A DNA stretch of 64,000 bases, from positions 670,370,852 through 670,434,851 of the forward strand of contig NC_081412.1 in NCBI RefSeq assembly GCF_030272615.1, given 5' to 3'. The position numbers and the translations under genes were made by a program. This DNA comes from Cryptomeria japonica (lineage: Eukaryota; Streptophyta; Pinopsida; Cupressales; Cupressaceae). How positions within the stretch are numbered: the first letter of the stretch is position 1; the number at the start of each line of letters is the position of its first letter. This document shows, piece after piece, positions 31,310 to 42,510 of the stretch. A model generated the notes under the pieces. It did no database searches and was not told where the DNA came from. It was given only the letters and a program-made list of their open reading frames with translations.

Positions 31310-32405
31310 TGATGGACTTGAAAAGCACTGAGGGGGGGTGAATCAGTGACACTAAAACAAACACAACTTCAAACACTAACTGGTAGATGAATTTAACCAA
31401 GCATTTAAACAAAATACATGCTATCCAAAATGAAATAACAACATCCACATAAAGTAGAACATCCCCATAACACAAGTGTTTATACGTGGAAAACCCAAAT
31501 AGGTAAAAACCATGGTGAGATGGAATTCACAAGTTAACTATTTGCATTAATAGATAATTGACCGGTTATGGCCTTACAAAGTGCTCTGCTAGGAGTGAAT
31601 TTTGTTAGAGATCCCAAGTTTGATTAGAAGCTTATACCCTATTAAGAGTAACCTTGCTGGAGGATTTTAGACTCCAAACTATTAGATCACCTTGTTAGAG
31701 GATTTGTACAATGAAGCTTGTTAGAGCTTACCTAGTTAGGGGATTTGATTATGTTGTAATGATTAGAAAACAACAAGAGTGGATTGATTTGTTTTGAGTA
31801 GCACAATATTTGGTTGATCAGATCCTTCTAAGTACATTCAACATTGTTCTTCATCTTAACACTTATCGCTCTTCAACAAAAGCTTTCACTCTAGATGCAT
31901 ATCAGTATCCGCATACCATCATCCTCTATTAGTCTCAAATGATTCACTAAGATTTCTTTAAATAGACATTCAAATCTTATGTCGGCCATAGGAAATCATA
32001 ACACAATTTCCTAGCTACAGTGTATCTAGACCAGTAGTCATAACTCATCACAAAAATGACTGTCAAGAAGTCAATGCTGGTAACTCATCACAAAAATAAA
32101 TACCGGTTAGAACAGTCGAAACCGGTTGGGACAAAGTGTGTGAACCGTTGTCTTGGAATCTTCTACTTGATCTCCATCTTCATTTTGATCTTTATTTTGA
32201 TACCGACTTAATGTAACCATAGGTTATCTCTTAACCACATGCCAGTTGATACAAAGTACCAATTAAAGACAGACCTTAAACATACCAGTTAACAGTGTAA
32301 ACCAATGAAGTTACGCTGGTAGTCATTGTAATCATATGTGTGTGTGAGAGTGTTTCATCAATGACAACAAGTGATGAATACATTACAATCATCATCAATC
32401 CAACA
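31310..32405 (-). repeat. Copia-3 3' LTR
   Basis: It begins TGATGGACTTG and ends AATCCAACA. It matches 37557-38672 throughout, including repeated ACCGGTT-like motifs and the run GAGGGGGGGTGAATCAGTGA near its start. Confidence 0.92.
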
Positions 32406-32417
32406 ATCTCCCCCTTT
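32406..32417 (-). other. Copia-3 polypurine tract
   Basis: The minus strand reads AAAGGGGGAGAT directly before the 3' LTR, identical to the tracts of the other copia elements in the window. Confidence 0.9.
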
Positions 32418-32940
32418 GGCATTGATGGCAACACTTAGAAATTTTTTAGAGTAATACAATACTGCTAAATGTGCATACACAACATATTTACATATGTACT
32501 CATATTCTCCTTTTTAATGCAATACTCCCCCTTAATATATGCATAAATATAAAATTTTCAAAAAACACACATATATATTACTCCCCCTTTGACAACAATG
32601 CCAAAATGATAAAGTAAAATATATACATATAGATAGAAAATTTGTATCAAAGTGTTCAACATATAATACAATTTTTTTTTAAAGTTCATGCATTGGCTAA
32701 TCGCATAAAAATATCATTGAAATTCTGCTTCATCTAGGATAAAGCATTTTCCCATGATTCCAATATGTTAGCAGTGTACTCAGAGGTAGACATCAACTGG
32801 GAATTGAATTCTTCTATTGAGTCTAATGTGCAGGTTTCAGGAGTAGGCTCTCTAAGGAATTCGACCTGTGAGGTGAGCTGACTCTTGAGCTCTCTTAGAG
32901 ATCAAAATCTCTTAGCCTTCTCATTATCATTCATGTTCAT
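32418..32940 (-). other. Copia-3 3' untranslated region
   Basis: Sequence between the decayed reading region and the polypurine tract, rich in short CTCCCCCTT runs that echo the polypurine tract (near 32525 and 32580). No gene is seen. Confidence 0.6.
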
Positions 32941-35826
32941 TCTATCATGAAAATCATCTATAGATCAGTTAAAGGCATGAATGGAGTCCTGGAGTGGACA
33001 TATGCCTTGCATAACCTTTCTATTTCCTGCTCGATTTCAACTTGACTTTTAGAAATGTCAGAATATTTGAATGTAACATTGGAGGTAGAAGCAAGATACT
33101 TTCCTCCAGATTCAATAGTTTTCTTCAACATACTTCCATTTTGAGATAAATCCATTTCAATGTGCTTAGCCAATTTATCTCCATATATCTTCTCATGGCT
33201 CTTCTCAACAGATATTTGAGCAGCATCTTCAAGTGATTTGATTTGATCAGATGCATCTGCAACTATCTGACCAAGTTTGCTGATGGGAGTGGGAAGATGT
33301 GCAATAGTTGTTTCTGGTAGTAAACTAGACAAAATTTCTACTATATTGTGGATTGTCTCTGCTTCAATCCTTTGCTCTTTCAGTCTCTTCTTGTGTGCTC
33401 GAGATTGCATAGCATTAGTAATCTTCATCATTTCTGATGCACTGAAGGTGTTCATGTCAATGGGTCCTGAGATACTTAAAGAATCATCATCATCATCATC
33501 ATCAAGTAGTTTCTATTTTGTCAGTTCAAGGGGTACACTCTTAATGATGGCTCTTTCTGTGTTCTTCTCTATTGTATCTTCAGTTAGCTGAGTGACATCT
33601 TTTTCGATAGACTCCTTTTGAGTAATTTCAATGACCGGTGGAGATTGGGGTTTCTCTAGTTGTTATTTTGTCGGTTCATTGCCCACTATTAGTTGAATGC
33701 CTAGTTGTTATACTAATGTAACCTGTACTTCAGTGATTGTAGGAGGATCCATATCTAGTGCAGTAATATCTCCAGATAGGTCTATTGTATCTTGAACATC
33801 TTTATCAACAAGAATAATGCAATCATCCTTCTTCTTGGTTGGATAGACTTCATCAGCTTGAATAATTTCCTCTTCATCCATTTCCGGTCGAGGAACATCA
33901 TCTGTCATATCATCCTTATTGCTAGAGTGGATGTTATCTTCCCTTTGTTTGATTACACAAGCTAGTTGGTGAGTCTCTGACTCAATAATTGCCCTTTTTC
34001 CATTAAGGAGCTTCAATCTCCTCATTTTAAAATCAAAATATGCTTTGTATTCCTCAACTAAAGCACTAATTCCATCCGATGATAGATTGGGAAAATACTC
34101 TACAAATATTTCATCAAAAATATTCTTTTCCAATTGAATTGCTTCCTCCCATTTCTGTAACAGAATATTATACAAAGAGATTGAAATATCTTTCTCCAAA
34201 TCATGAGGAAATCTATTGTAATGACCCAAATAAGTAATTACTTGTTGGATCACTTGCTTCTGTTCATCTTCAGTAAAAGAGTCAAAATATTCTTTGACAT
34301 TATCAAACCTATTTCTTCCTAATGTCTTCATTGTCCTTTCAAAAATTGTGTTAGGTTTGTAGGTAGCAATATCTATAAGTGTAGTTGCCTTTGGCACTAC
34401 CTTTATCTTCTTAGATGTTCTGCTGGTTGCTTTTTTCTTCTTTGGTTCTTCTTTAGAATCTGTAACCTCAAACTCTGGTTGCAAAATCATTTTCCGATTT
34501 CTTTTCTTTGGTTCATTCTCCTTCTTTTCATATAATTTGGGTGTTGGTTCCTTCTTGGTTAGGACACTCCTACTCACCCTTGTGGTCTTTTTTACAAGAG
34601 ATTTTTCATCAGACTTCTTTTCCTTTCCTTTCTCTTTGGCTGTAGGTACAGTGCTAGTTTCAGTTGGTGCAACTTGGACTACCACAATGTCCAATTTTCC
34701 CTTCTTTTTTATCTTTAGGCGATGCTAATAGGGTATTAGCATAGCCAACCAACAAATCATGATTAACCTTATAGCTCATATCTTCCATCTCTTCCTCTCT
34801 AGGCTCAATTGCTTGCATCAAGCAAAAGTTGGTGGTAACAGTGAAGATTATGTCTTTTTCAAAGTGTTTTACCACATCTTCAGGTAACCTCATTCTCATG
34901 CTCATCTTTTTCTTAAATTCATTAAAATACTTGTTCACAGCAACTGAAAAAGTATTCTTCATGACCTTAATGTTGTTCTTGATCTGTGCATTGACTGATT
35001 GTTCCTTGGACCATTCAATATCACCAATACCCAGTAGGAAGTTTTGAAAATAGAAAAATAACTCGACTAATAGATGACCATATTTAAACTTCTCTATGTT
35101 GTCCTTCTTAATGGATTTCAAGTTTTGAAATAACTGGTCTCTGATAGCTTCACAAATATCATAATCTACATTATCAACAATTAGTCTATGTGTTGTATGA
35201 ATTGTTGTAGATGGAACACTGTTAAGTCTACTGGAATAGAATACCTAGTAGCCTATCACCATTGCTACAAGTTTCACTGTAGGGTCTCTAGTAGTGTTGA
35301 TAGAGAAAGCACGCTTATCAGATGTAAAACTGGTTAATTTGAAAACAATATCTTTTAAGATTCTTCTTAAGAAATAACCTGTTACAACTCTAATAGCTTC
35401 CTTGGTTATTGTATGGGTCCTTTTGAAATACATATTCTCTTCGTGGACTCGACTCAAGATGATTCTTATGTGTTCATCCTAGAAATCTTCAAGAAAATAT
35501 ATGACATTATGAAACCCTTTTTCAAAAACCCTAGCATATTTTTCTTCAATCTTTTCATTCTTATCACAAAGTGATTTCAGCTAAGTATAGATGTGTAGAG
35601 TTCCTAAATCTTCTATTTTGCAATCTATATAGCTGGACAAGTCACCTTTGATTATAACACCACTCGGCACTTGTGTTAATGCATTATAAGATATAATTTC
35701 TTCTTCCTTTAGAGCTTCTTCAGGCTCAACATTGATCATCAACCTCTCAACAGGCTTAGAAGTAGATGCCATTCTAGATAAACAAGTTTCAAAGTGGTAT
35801 ACAAAGAAATACCTTGTATCTTGCAT
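32941..35826 (-). pseudogene. Copia-3 large non-pol reading region (degenerate)
   Basis: Starting at MASTSKPVERLMINVEPEE (35772), open blocks follow with a few stops and shifts. One is 35457-35245 (RVVTGYFLRRILKDIVFKLT), another 35121-34660 (YGHLLVELFFYFQNFLLGIG, EWSKEQSVNAQIKNNIKVMK). The block 34694-33708 has a Lys-rich N-terminus of about 100 residues, then a region with IATYKPNTIFERTMKTLGRN, and an acidic tail. The last, 33455-32958, is a probable coiled coil (SQVEIEQEIERLCKAYVHS). Together this would be some 900 codons. I recognise no enzyme or named domain. Its place in an LTR element's pol position makes it an element-specific or captured protein of unknown role. Confidence 0.55.
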
Positions 35827-36229
35827 ATCGCTCTATTTCCCGGTTGAAATGTTCAAATGCACACCCGTTCACCTCTCTGCAACTTTTGATTCAACTTAAT
35901 CTCTCTAATTACAAAGCAATTTATCAATTTACACCAAGACAATCTTGTTCTACTCTGCAATCACTTCATATTTCTTTTTCAAAAGAGTTAGGGTAAAAAT
36001 GATAAAGTAAAACTTTTTTTTATTCACTTTTCCAACTGTAATAAATGCTCATACATTAGGTTAAAAACCCTAATTTATTTACCGCTTAAGTGAAATACCG
36101 GTTGATAACACGTCAACAAAAAGTCACCAAAATTCAAAGATTCTTTCTCGCTCATTTTACAAGGGGTCCGAAGATGTTTTACCTTTACGCTTCCCTTAGC
36201 CATGTTAGACAGGCTTAAGTTATCGGTGT

Positions 36230-37494
36230 TGGGTTCTCTTCACTTGGTGAAGGAACGGTTTCTTCTACAGGAGAGTCATCACCATTCTTTTTCCAAATTT
36301 GATTCATATCTTTTGTGGTTTCCTCGATATCAACTTTCTGCTTTCCTTTCTAATCCTTAAAGGAGTTGACGGGTCTATTATTTCTTGATCTGCAAAATTT
36401 TGCCAAGTGTCCTAATTTGTTGCAGTGGTAACAAACCATACCAGATGATCTCTAAGGTCCTACATTTCCTCTTCTTGTTCTTCTTCTGAAGTTCATAGCC
36501 ACATGACCAATGTTATTACAAAAGGTGCAAACAATATTTGTTGTCTTTTCCATTTCAAATGGACTAAATCAGTTGCCATAGGTCTTTGCCAGTTCTGGTT
36601 TACCCAATTATCAAAATTCCTTATCTGGTCACCATTTGGTCTAGGATGCATGTGTAGTATAGGATTGTTTGATCCACACCTACACTCAATATGTCTATGC
36701 CCATACATTCCACATGTGTAGCAATGACCTTCAAACTTTCTAGACACATACCTATCATTGGTATTGTAATTCGCATTCTTGTTAGGTTTGTTTCTACAAA
36801 CATTTGCAATATGACCAAGCTTGTGACAAACAAAGCAGACAGGTTTAAAAACCTTCTTACCGATAGTCTTATTGACTTTAGGAGTAGTTTTGTTCTTTGT
36901 ATCGGAGGATTATCCTTCTTCAATTGTATGAAAACCAAGTCTAGAGATATCACCCTTCATTCTCTGTGATTGAATCGGTTCTTCCCACGTGGTAGAACTT
37001 TTGACAAACTTCTCCAATTTCTCATTGGCTTCAGTAATCTTTTTGACAAGATCTTCATTATGCTTAGATAGGTTCTCTTTCAGAGATGATGCCAACTCAA
37101 GGTCTAGCTTTAGGTTCTCCTTTTCTTTTGTTTCAACAATCAAGTCCTCATGTATAGTGTCTCTTTCCCATTTGATCTTTATGATCTCTTGATCTCCTAC
37201 CGTGATAAGATCTTCAACAACTCTTCTAGCTTCCAGTTCCTCACTCATGCAAATAGTAAGACCTTCTATTTCTCTTCTTAGATTCATTTTTTCACCGTTC
37301 ACCTTTTCAACTTCATCAGCTAAAGCTTCAATATTGGCTTCATCTGAAGAACTATTATCAGATATTTCCAGCAGTTTTTTAGATAGCTCTCTTATTTTAA
37401 CTTGAGAAACTTTCAGTTTGCCCCTAAGGGATTCAATTTCATTTCTGCTAGCTTCTAGCTCTCTAACCATCTTGAAGTAGTTTCTATCCCCCAT
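36230..37494 (-). pseudogene. Copia-3 gag-like protein: coiled coil plus four zinc knuckles
   Basis: From MGDRNYFKMVRELEASRNEI at 37494 about 195 residues are predicted coiled coil (LRGKLKVSQVKIRELSKKLL, ELASSLKENLSKHNEDLVKK), ending at a stop at 36910. Continuing past that stop come CCHC knuckles: CFVCHKLGHIANVC, CYTCGMYGHRHIEC, CTFCNNIGHVAMNF (last Cys lost) and CYHCNKLGHLAKFC. One frame change separates the second and third. The usual copia Gag N-terminus (UBN2, as in copia-1) is absent. Zinc knuckles bind nucleic acid, so RNA packaging is a fair inference. Four knuckles is more than the one usual in plant copia Gag. Confidence 0.72.
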
Positions 37495-37542
37495 GGTAGT
37501 TTTAATATTCCCTTCTAAGTGGTTAGGCTTCAAAGAAGTTAA

Positions 37543-37554
37543 GCTCTGATACCA
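37543..37554 (-). other. Copia-3 primer-binding site (initiator tRNA-Met)
   Basis: TGGTATCAGAGC on the minus strand, two bases from the LTR end, identical in sequence and spacing to copia-1. Confidence 0.93.
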
Positions 37555-37556
37555 AT

Positions 37557-38672
37557 TGATGGACATGAAAAAAACTGAGAGGGGGGGGAGTGAATCAGTG
37601 ACACTAAAACAAATACAACTTCGAACACTAACTGGTAGATGAATTTAACCAAGCATTTAAACAAAATACATGCTATCCAAAATGAAATAACAACATCCAC
37701 ATAAAGTAGAACATCCACCATAACACAAGTGTTTATACATGGAAAACCCAAATAGGTAAAAACCACGGTGAGATGGAACTCACAAGTTAACTATCTACAA
37801 TAATACATAACTGACCGGTTAAGGCCTTACAAAGTTCTTTTCTTGGAGCAAATCTTGTTAGACATCCCAAGCTTGATTAGAAGCTTATGCCTTGTTAAGA
37901 GTACTACCCTGTTAATAGTAACCTTGCTGGAGGATTTAGAATCCAAACTAATGGATCACCTTGTTAGAGGATTTGTACAATGAATCTTGTTAGAGCTTAC
38001 CCGGTTAGGGGATTTGATTATGTTGTAATGATTAGAAAACAACAAGAGTGGATTGATCTGTTCTGAGTAGCAGAGTATTTGCTTGATCAGATCCTTCTAA
38101 GTAAATTCAACATTGTTCTTCATCTTAACACTTATCGCTCTTCAACAAAAGCTTTCTCTCTAGATGCATATCAGTATTCGCATACCATCATTCTCTATTA
38201 GTCTCAAATGATTCACTAAGATGTGTTTAAATAGAAATTCAAATCTTATGTCGGCCATAAGAAATCATAACAAAATTTCCTAGGTTCAGTGTATCTAGAC
38301 AAGTAGTCATAACTCATCACAAAAATGACCGTCAAGAAGTCGGTGCTAGTAACTCATCATAAAAATAGATACTGGTTATAACAGTCGAAACCAATTGGGA
38401 CAAAGTATGTGAACCACTATCCCAGAATCTTCCCCTTGATCTCCATCTTCATTTTGATCTTCATTTTTATATTGACTTAATGTAACCATAGGTTATCTCT
38501 TAAGCACATACCGGTTGATACAGATTACCGGTTAGAGATAGACCTTAAACATACCAGTTAATAGTGTAAACCAATGAAGTTACAATGGTAGTCATTGTAA
38601 TCACATGCGTGTGAGAGTGTTTCATCAATGACAACAAGTGATGAATACATTACAATCATCATCAGGCCAACA
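37557..38672 (-). repeat. Copia-3 5' LTR
   Basis: It begins TGATGGACATG and ends CAGGCCAACA. It is slightly longer than the other LTR, in part through an extra segment near 37905 (GAGTACTACCCTGTTAATA). The CCTTG duplication follows at 38673-38677. Confidence 0.92.
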
Positions 38673-38677
38673 CCTTG

Positions 38678-39095
38678 ATCCATTCTGTCAAATAATTAAT
38701 GACCATCACAGTCATACTCACCTTGTTGGTTATCACGATTCAAATACTCTATGAATTCTCCAATTACGACAGACCACAAGAAACATTTGTCAAATAGTTA
38801 TCATGTGTTTTCTATGGTACCACATAATTCGTGATGCATCCTATCAAACAGTTTGCAAGATTTCCAAAGACTCTACATTTTGCATTCATTTCAACCACAC
38901 CAGACTATAAGTGGAACCGCCATGCATTTCTTTGTAAATTTTGAAATTGTCGTAGGAAAGAATTATTTGTATATCGTGCAATTGTTTCGCTCCATCGAAT
39001 GACATTTATTTGAGAAACTTTGTGAAACACATGAGGTGTGTTGTATGATTTTGGACTTTGCATACATATCCACCATAAAGTTAAAATTAAATATG
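38678..39095 (-). pseudogene. PPR protein pseudogene, upstream part
   Basis: The minus strand shows HVFHKVSQINVIRWSETIA at 38905-39070, the PPR pattern KVFDxMxQxNVxSWxxMIA, in decayed surroundings. It belongs with 30200-31309, from which copia-3 separates it. At about 39095 it is cut off by a gypsy fragment on the opposite strand. Confidence 0.6.
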
Positions 39096-40892
39096 TTCTT
39101 AGTTGTATATCAGGATGATTTAACATCTTACTCTAAGAAGCAAAGTGATCACTATGGTCACCTTGAATTTTGTTTTGATAAAGCTGTTGAATATGGGATA
39201 TCCTTAAACCCATAAAAGTGTGCTTTTGGAGTAAATGAAGTTAAGTTGCTGGGTCACATTGTTTCAAAAGATGGTTTAAGAATTGACCTGGAGAGGGTAG
39301 TAGCAATTGACAAAGTCCCACAACCCAGAACAATGAAAGGTATCCAATCTTTCTTTGAGTAGATTAATTTTCTAAGAAGGTTTGTCACTATTTCACTGAA
39401 ATTAGTAGACCTATATCCAATATGTTGAAGAAAGGTGCAACGATAGAATGGAATGAGGAGCCAGTCAAGGCATTCCAGGAGATCAAGCAGGCTATAAAAA
39501 ATGCACATGTTCTAAAAACACCTGATTACGGAAAACCTATGCAATTTTTTTCATTTGCATCTTTTCGTATTGTTGTTGTTGTATTATTGCAAAGGAATTC
39601 AGAAGGTTTTGAACAACCTATAGCATTTTTTAGTAAATCTTTGCAAGTTGCAGAGCTGAAATATGATTTAAATGAAAAGAAAGCTTATGCATTAGTGAAG
39701 GCGGTTAAATATTCTATGAGTTACTTGATGGGAGAAACAGTGGTTTCATATGTGCCTAGTGCTACAATTAAAGATATTTTCGCACAACAAGAAGTATCTG
39801 GAAGAAGATGTCGATGGATCAATAGGATCCAAGAATTTAATATTGATATCCAAATCACTAACTTAGTCAGAGGACAAGGATTGGCAAAGTTGAAGGCCTG
39901 AAGTAATTTAGATGCCAATCAAATAAATATTGTAGAAGAAGAGCATAGATCTTGTATCTATGACATGGATGGCTGCAGATGGTATGATGATATCATATAT
40001 TATTTGCAAAGGATGAAATTTCTAGAAGACATGAGTGATAATAAAAGAAAGACATTAAAATTGCATGCTATCAAATATGCCATTGTTAATGGGAAACTTT
40101 GGTGAAGAAACAGTGATGGTGTCATGTCAAAGTGTGTTGACCGGGATCAAGCTTAGAAGTTGTTGTCTAGATTGCATAGTGGAGTTTGCGGAGGGCATTA
40201 TATGGCCAAGATAATTGCACACAAAGTATTAAGGGTTGGGTTTTGGTGGCAAATAATTTTCAAGGATGCACATCAACTAGTCAAGAAATTTGATCCATGC
40301 CAAAGATTTTGAAGAAAATTGAAATTTTCAGGAAATTTGTCGTTAAGACCTGTGAATGTGCAGGCTCGATTCTAATAGTGGGGTATAGATTTTATTGGAG
40401 AGATAGCATGCAAATCTAGTAGTGGTCATTCTTGGATTTTAGTGGCCACTGACTATTTCACTAAGTGGGTTGAAGCTATACCCACTAGAAAAGCAACAAG
40501 TAAGGTGGTAATCGATTTCCTTATAGATAATATATTGACTAGATTTGGATTTCCAAAGAGGATATTCTCTAATAATGCCATGATTTTTAGGTCAGAGGAA
40601 TATGAAAACTTCTGAAACAAATATGGTATTAAAATCTCTTATTCATCACCTTCCACCCACAAGGAAATGGGCAAGCCAAATCAAGCAACACAAGTTTGAT
40701 GAATATCATTAAGAGAATCACAAAAAAACATAAGAAGGCTTGGGATTCAAATATGAGATTAGCAGTTTGCGCAGAGAGGGTAACAATTAAGAAAGCAATT
40801 GGATGTGCACCTTTTGATTTGGTGTATGGTGTGAGTGCAAGGTTACCCCAAAACAACCTGATGGAGATGTATAAGTTTTTCCAAACTTATGA
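39095..40892 (+). pseudogene. Ty3/gypsy pol fragment: RT, RNase H, integrase (decayed)
   Basis: It starts inside the reverse transcriptase active-site block (YQDDLTSYSKKQSDHYGHLE) and continues EYGISLNP, KLLGHIVSKDGLRID and IQSFFE. The RNase H part is open at 39422-39901 (PIAFFSKSLQVAELKYDLNE). The integrase zinc-binding region follows near 40165-40300 (LHSGVCGGH...CQRF). The core shows GIDFIGE and ATDYFTKWVEAIPT, then SNNA where SDNG is expected, and KEMGKPN where the catalytic glutamate segment GNGQAE is expected. Several stops interrupt it. The element is truncated on the left by the PPR junction and on the right by DNA element 2. The presence of integrase rules out a pararetrovirus. Confidence 0.88.
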
Positions 40893-41380
40893 GGGTATGT
40901 GCAAGATAATGGGGGGCCGAAAAGTGGCAATGGAGAAAAAAATGCGTTTTAATCCTTTCCAAACACGCCAAAATCCGCTTTGACTTTTTGTTTGGGTCGG
41001 CCAAAATTTGAATTTGATTTGGTAATACCAAACCAAATTGGATATTCATTAATATTAGATATCCGATATCAATAGATATCCAATATTAATGGATATCCGA
41101 TTTTTGGTGTCACTATTGTGATGTCATACTTTTTAAAATCGGATATCCGTTTTTCTCAACATAAAAAGTATAATTTAGTAAAATGGACATAACTTTTGCA
41201 TTTCTTATCAAAATTTTGACTTTTTACAGGCGTTGGAAAGGTAATTCAGAGACCTATCAAATGAATAAGGTATTTTTATGATATTATAGAAAAAAAATTA
41301 ATTATAATCATTTTAAGTTAGTCCTTCAATTTTAAAACTTTAAATACTCTCAAATTTTGCATACAAAGTGTCATTTTTTT
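40893..41380. repeat. Element 2 left TIR and arm
   Basis: This is homologous to 7873-8360 of element 1. A dense cluster of GGATATCCGAT-type palindromes lies at 41035-41160. The gypsy reading frame at 40696-40983 simply runs into the TIR. Confidence 0.85.
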
Positions 41381-42510
41381 CCTATCACCTCCTTTATCTA
41401 TCACTTGTCTATCTATACTTATATAAATATATTTTATCTATTTATTTCTTCTCTACTCATGTCACTTATTTTCTCATCCCATCTAGATAAATAAATTTCC
41501 AAGTTACATGCAACTCTACATATATCTCCTTCTTTCTATTCATATCTCTCCCTCTCCACTCCATCATTGGCACTCCTTATTTCTATATTTATCTCTAATA
41601 ATCTTTCTTCTCTCTATTTATCTCCCTCCTCTACCTTATCCTACTTATACTTATATATTACTTGTCTCTATCACCTCCTTTCTCTCTCTATCTTGTCCCC
41701 TCTATCTTTATATTCCTATAGATATATCCTCATGTATATTTATATCTCATTATCTCTAAATCTCACTTATTCACTCCATCTCTCCCTCCATTTGTCTTAC
41801 TCTCTCTATCACTTTGTATCCATATCTATCTCTATCTCCAGCTTCACATCTCCACCTCTTTCCCTATCAATCTCTCTTTCTATATGTTCCTCTATCTTTA
41901 TATATCTTCCTCTAAACATAATTAATCTACTTCTCCATCTCTTCCTCTATTGTCGTCTTGAAGTATCTTTCCCTTTCTCTACCTTTATCTCTTTATTTAC
42001 TCCATCTTTATATATCCCTGGCTCTCTCTATAGTGCCTTTATATATCTCTATATCTCCCTATTTCTCTCTCTCTCCCTCTCTGTATATCCCTATATATAA
42101 TCTTTATCTCTCTTTTTCACTCTCTAGCACTATCTATATCTCTCCATCTATTAATATTTCTCTTCCTTTATATCTCTCTATCTCTTCATTTTTTATCTCA
42201 CTCTCTTTACCTCTCTCTATCCATTTTTCTCCATCTCTTTATATATTTATTTGTCTTTACCTCTCTCTTTATATCTATTCATCTCCCTCTCCCTTTATCT
42301 TCATTTTTTATCTCTATCTTCCTCTCTCCTTTTCAATATATAGATATGTCTACCTCTTTTTATCCATCCTTTTCCTTAAGTCTTACCCCCTCTCACTTCA
42401 TACCCCTTAATATCTATATCTCTATCTCTATTTATGTCCTTGTCCTTTAGTTCTTCTCCCTCTCTTTAGCTCTTCATCTCTCTTCACCCTTGTATCTCTC
42501 CTTATCTGAA
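41380..42510. repeat. Polypyrimidine tract, element 2 left
   Basis: A C/T-rich kilobase closely matching 8340-9470. Open frames such as 41567-42100 are composition artefacts. Confidence 0.85.

Larger units (their letters stand above)
31310..38672 (-). mobile_element. Copia-3: non-autonomous LTR element without polymerase
   Basis: The element is 7363 bp with LTRs of 1096 and 1116 bp, a CCTTG target duplication, a tRNA-Met primer site and a polypurine tract, all laid out as in copia elements on the minus strand. The internal 5.1 kb lacks any integrase, reverse transcriptase or RNase H motif. It carries a coiled-coil protein followed by four CCHC-type knuckles, then a long decayed Lys/Glu-rich reading region. 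It must have been copied by another element's enzymes; its LTR and primer-site style points to a copia helper. It is inserted in a PPR pseudogene. Confidence 0.88.

Noticed and set aside
39095..40892. Plant pararetrovirus remnant
   Set aside because: The reverse transcriptase is followed by RNase H and an integrase with zinc-binding and core motifs, which is the Ty3/gypsy order; such viruses lack integrase.
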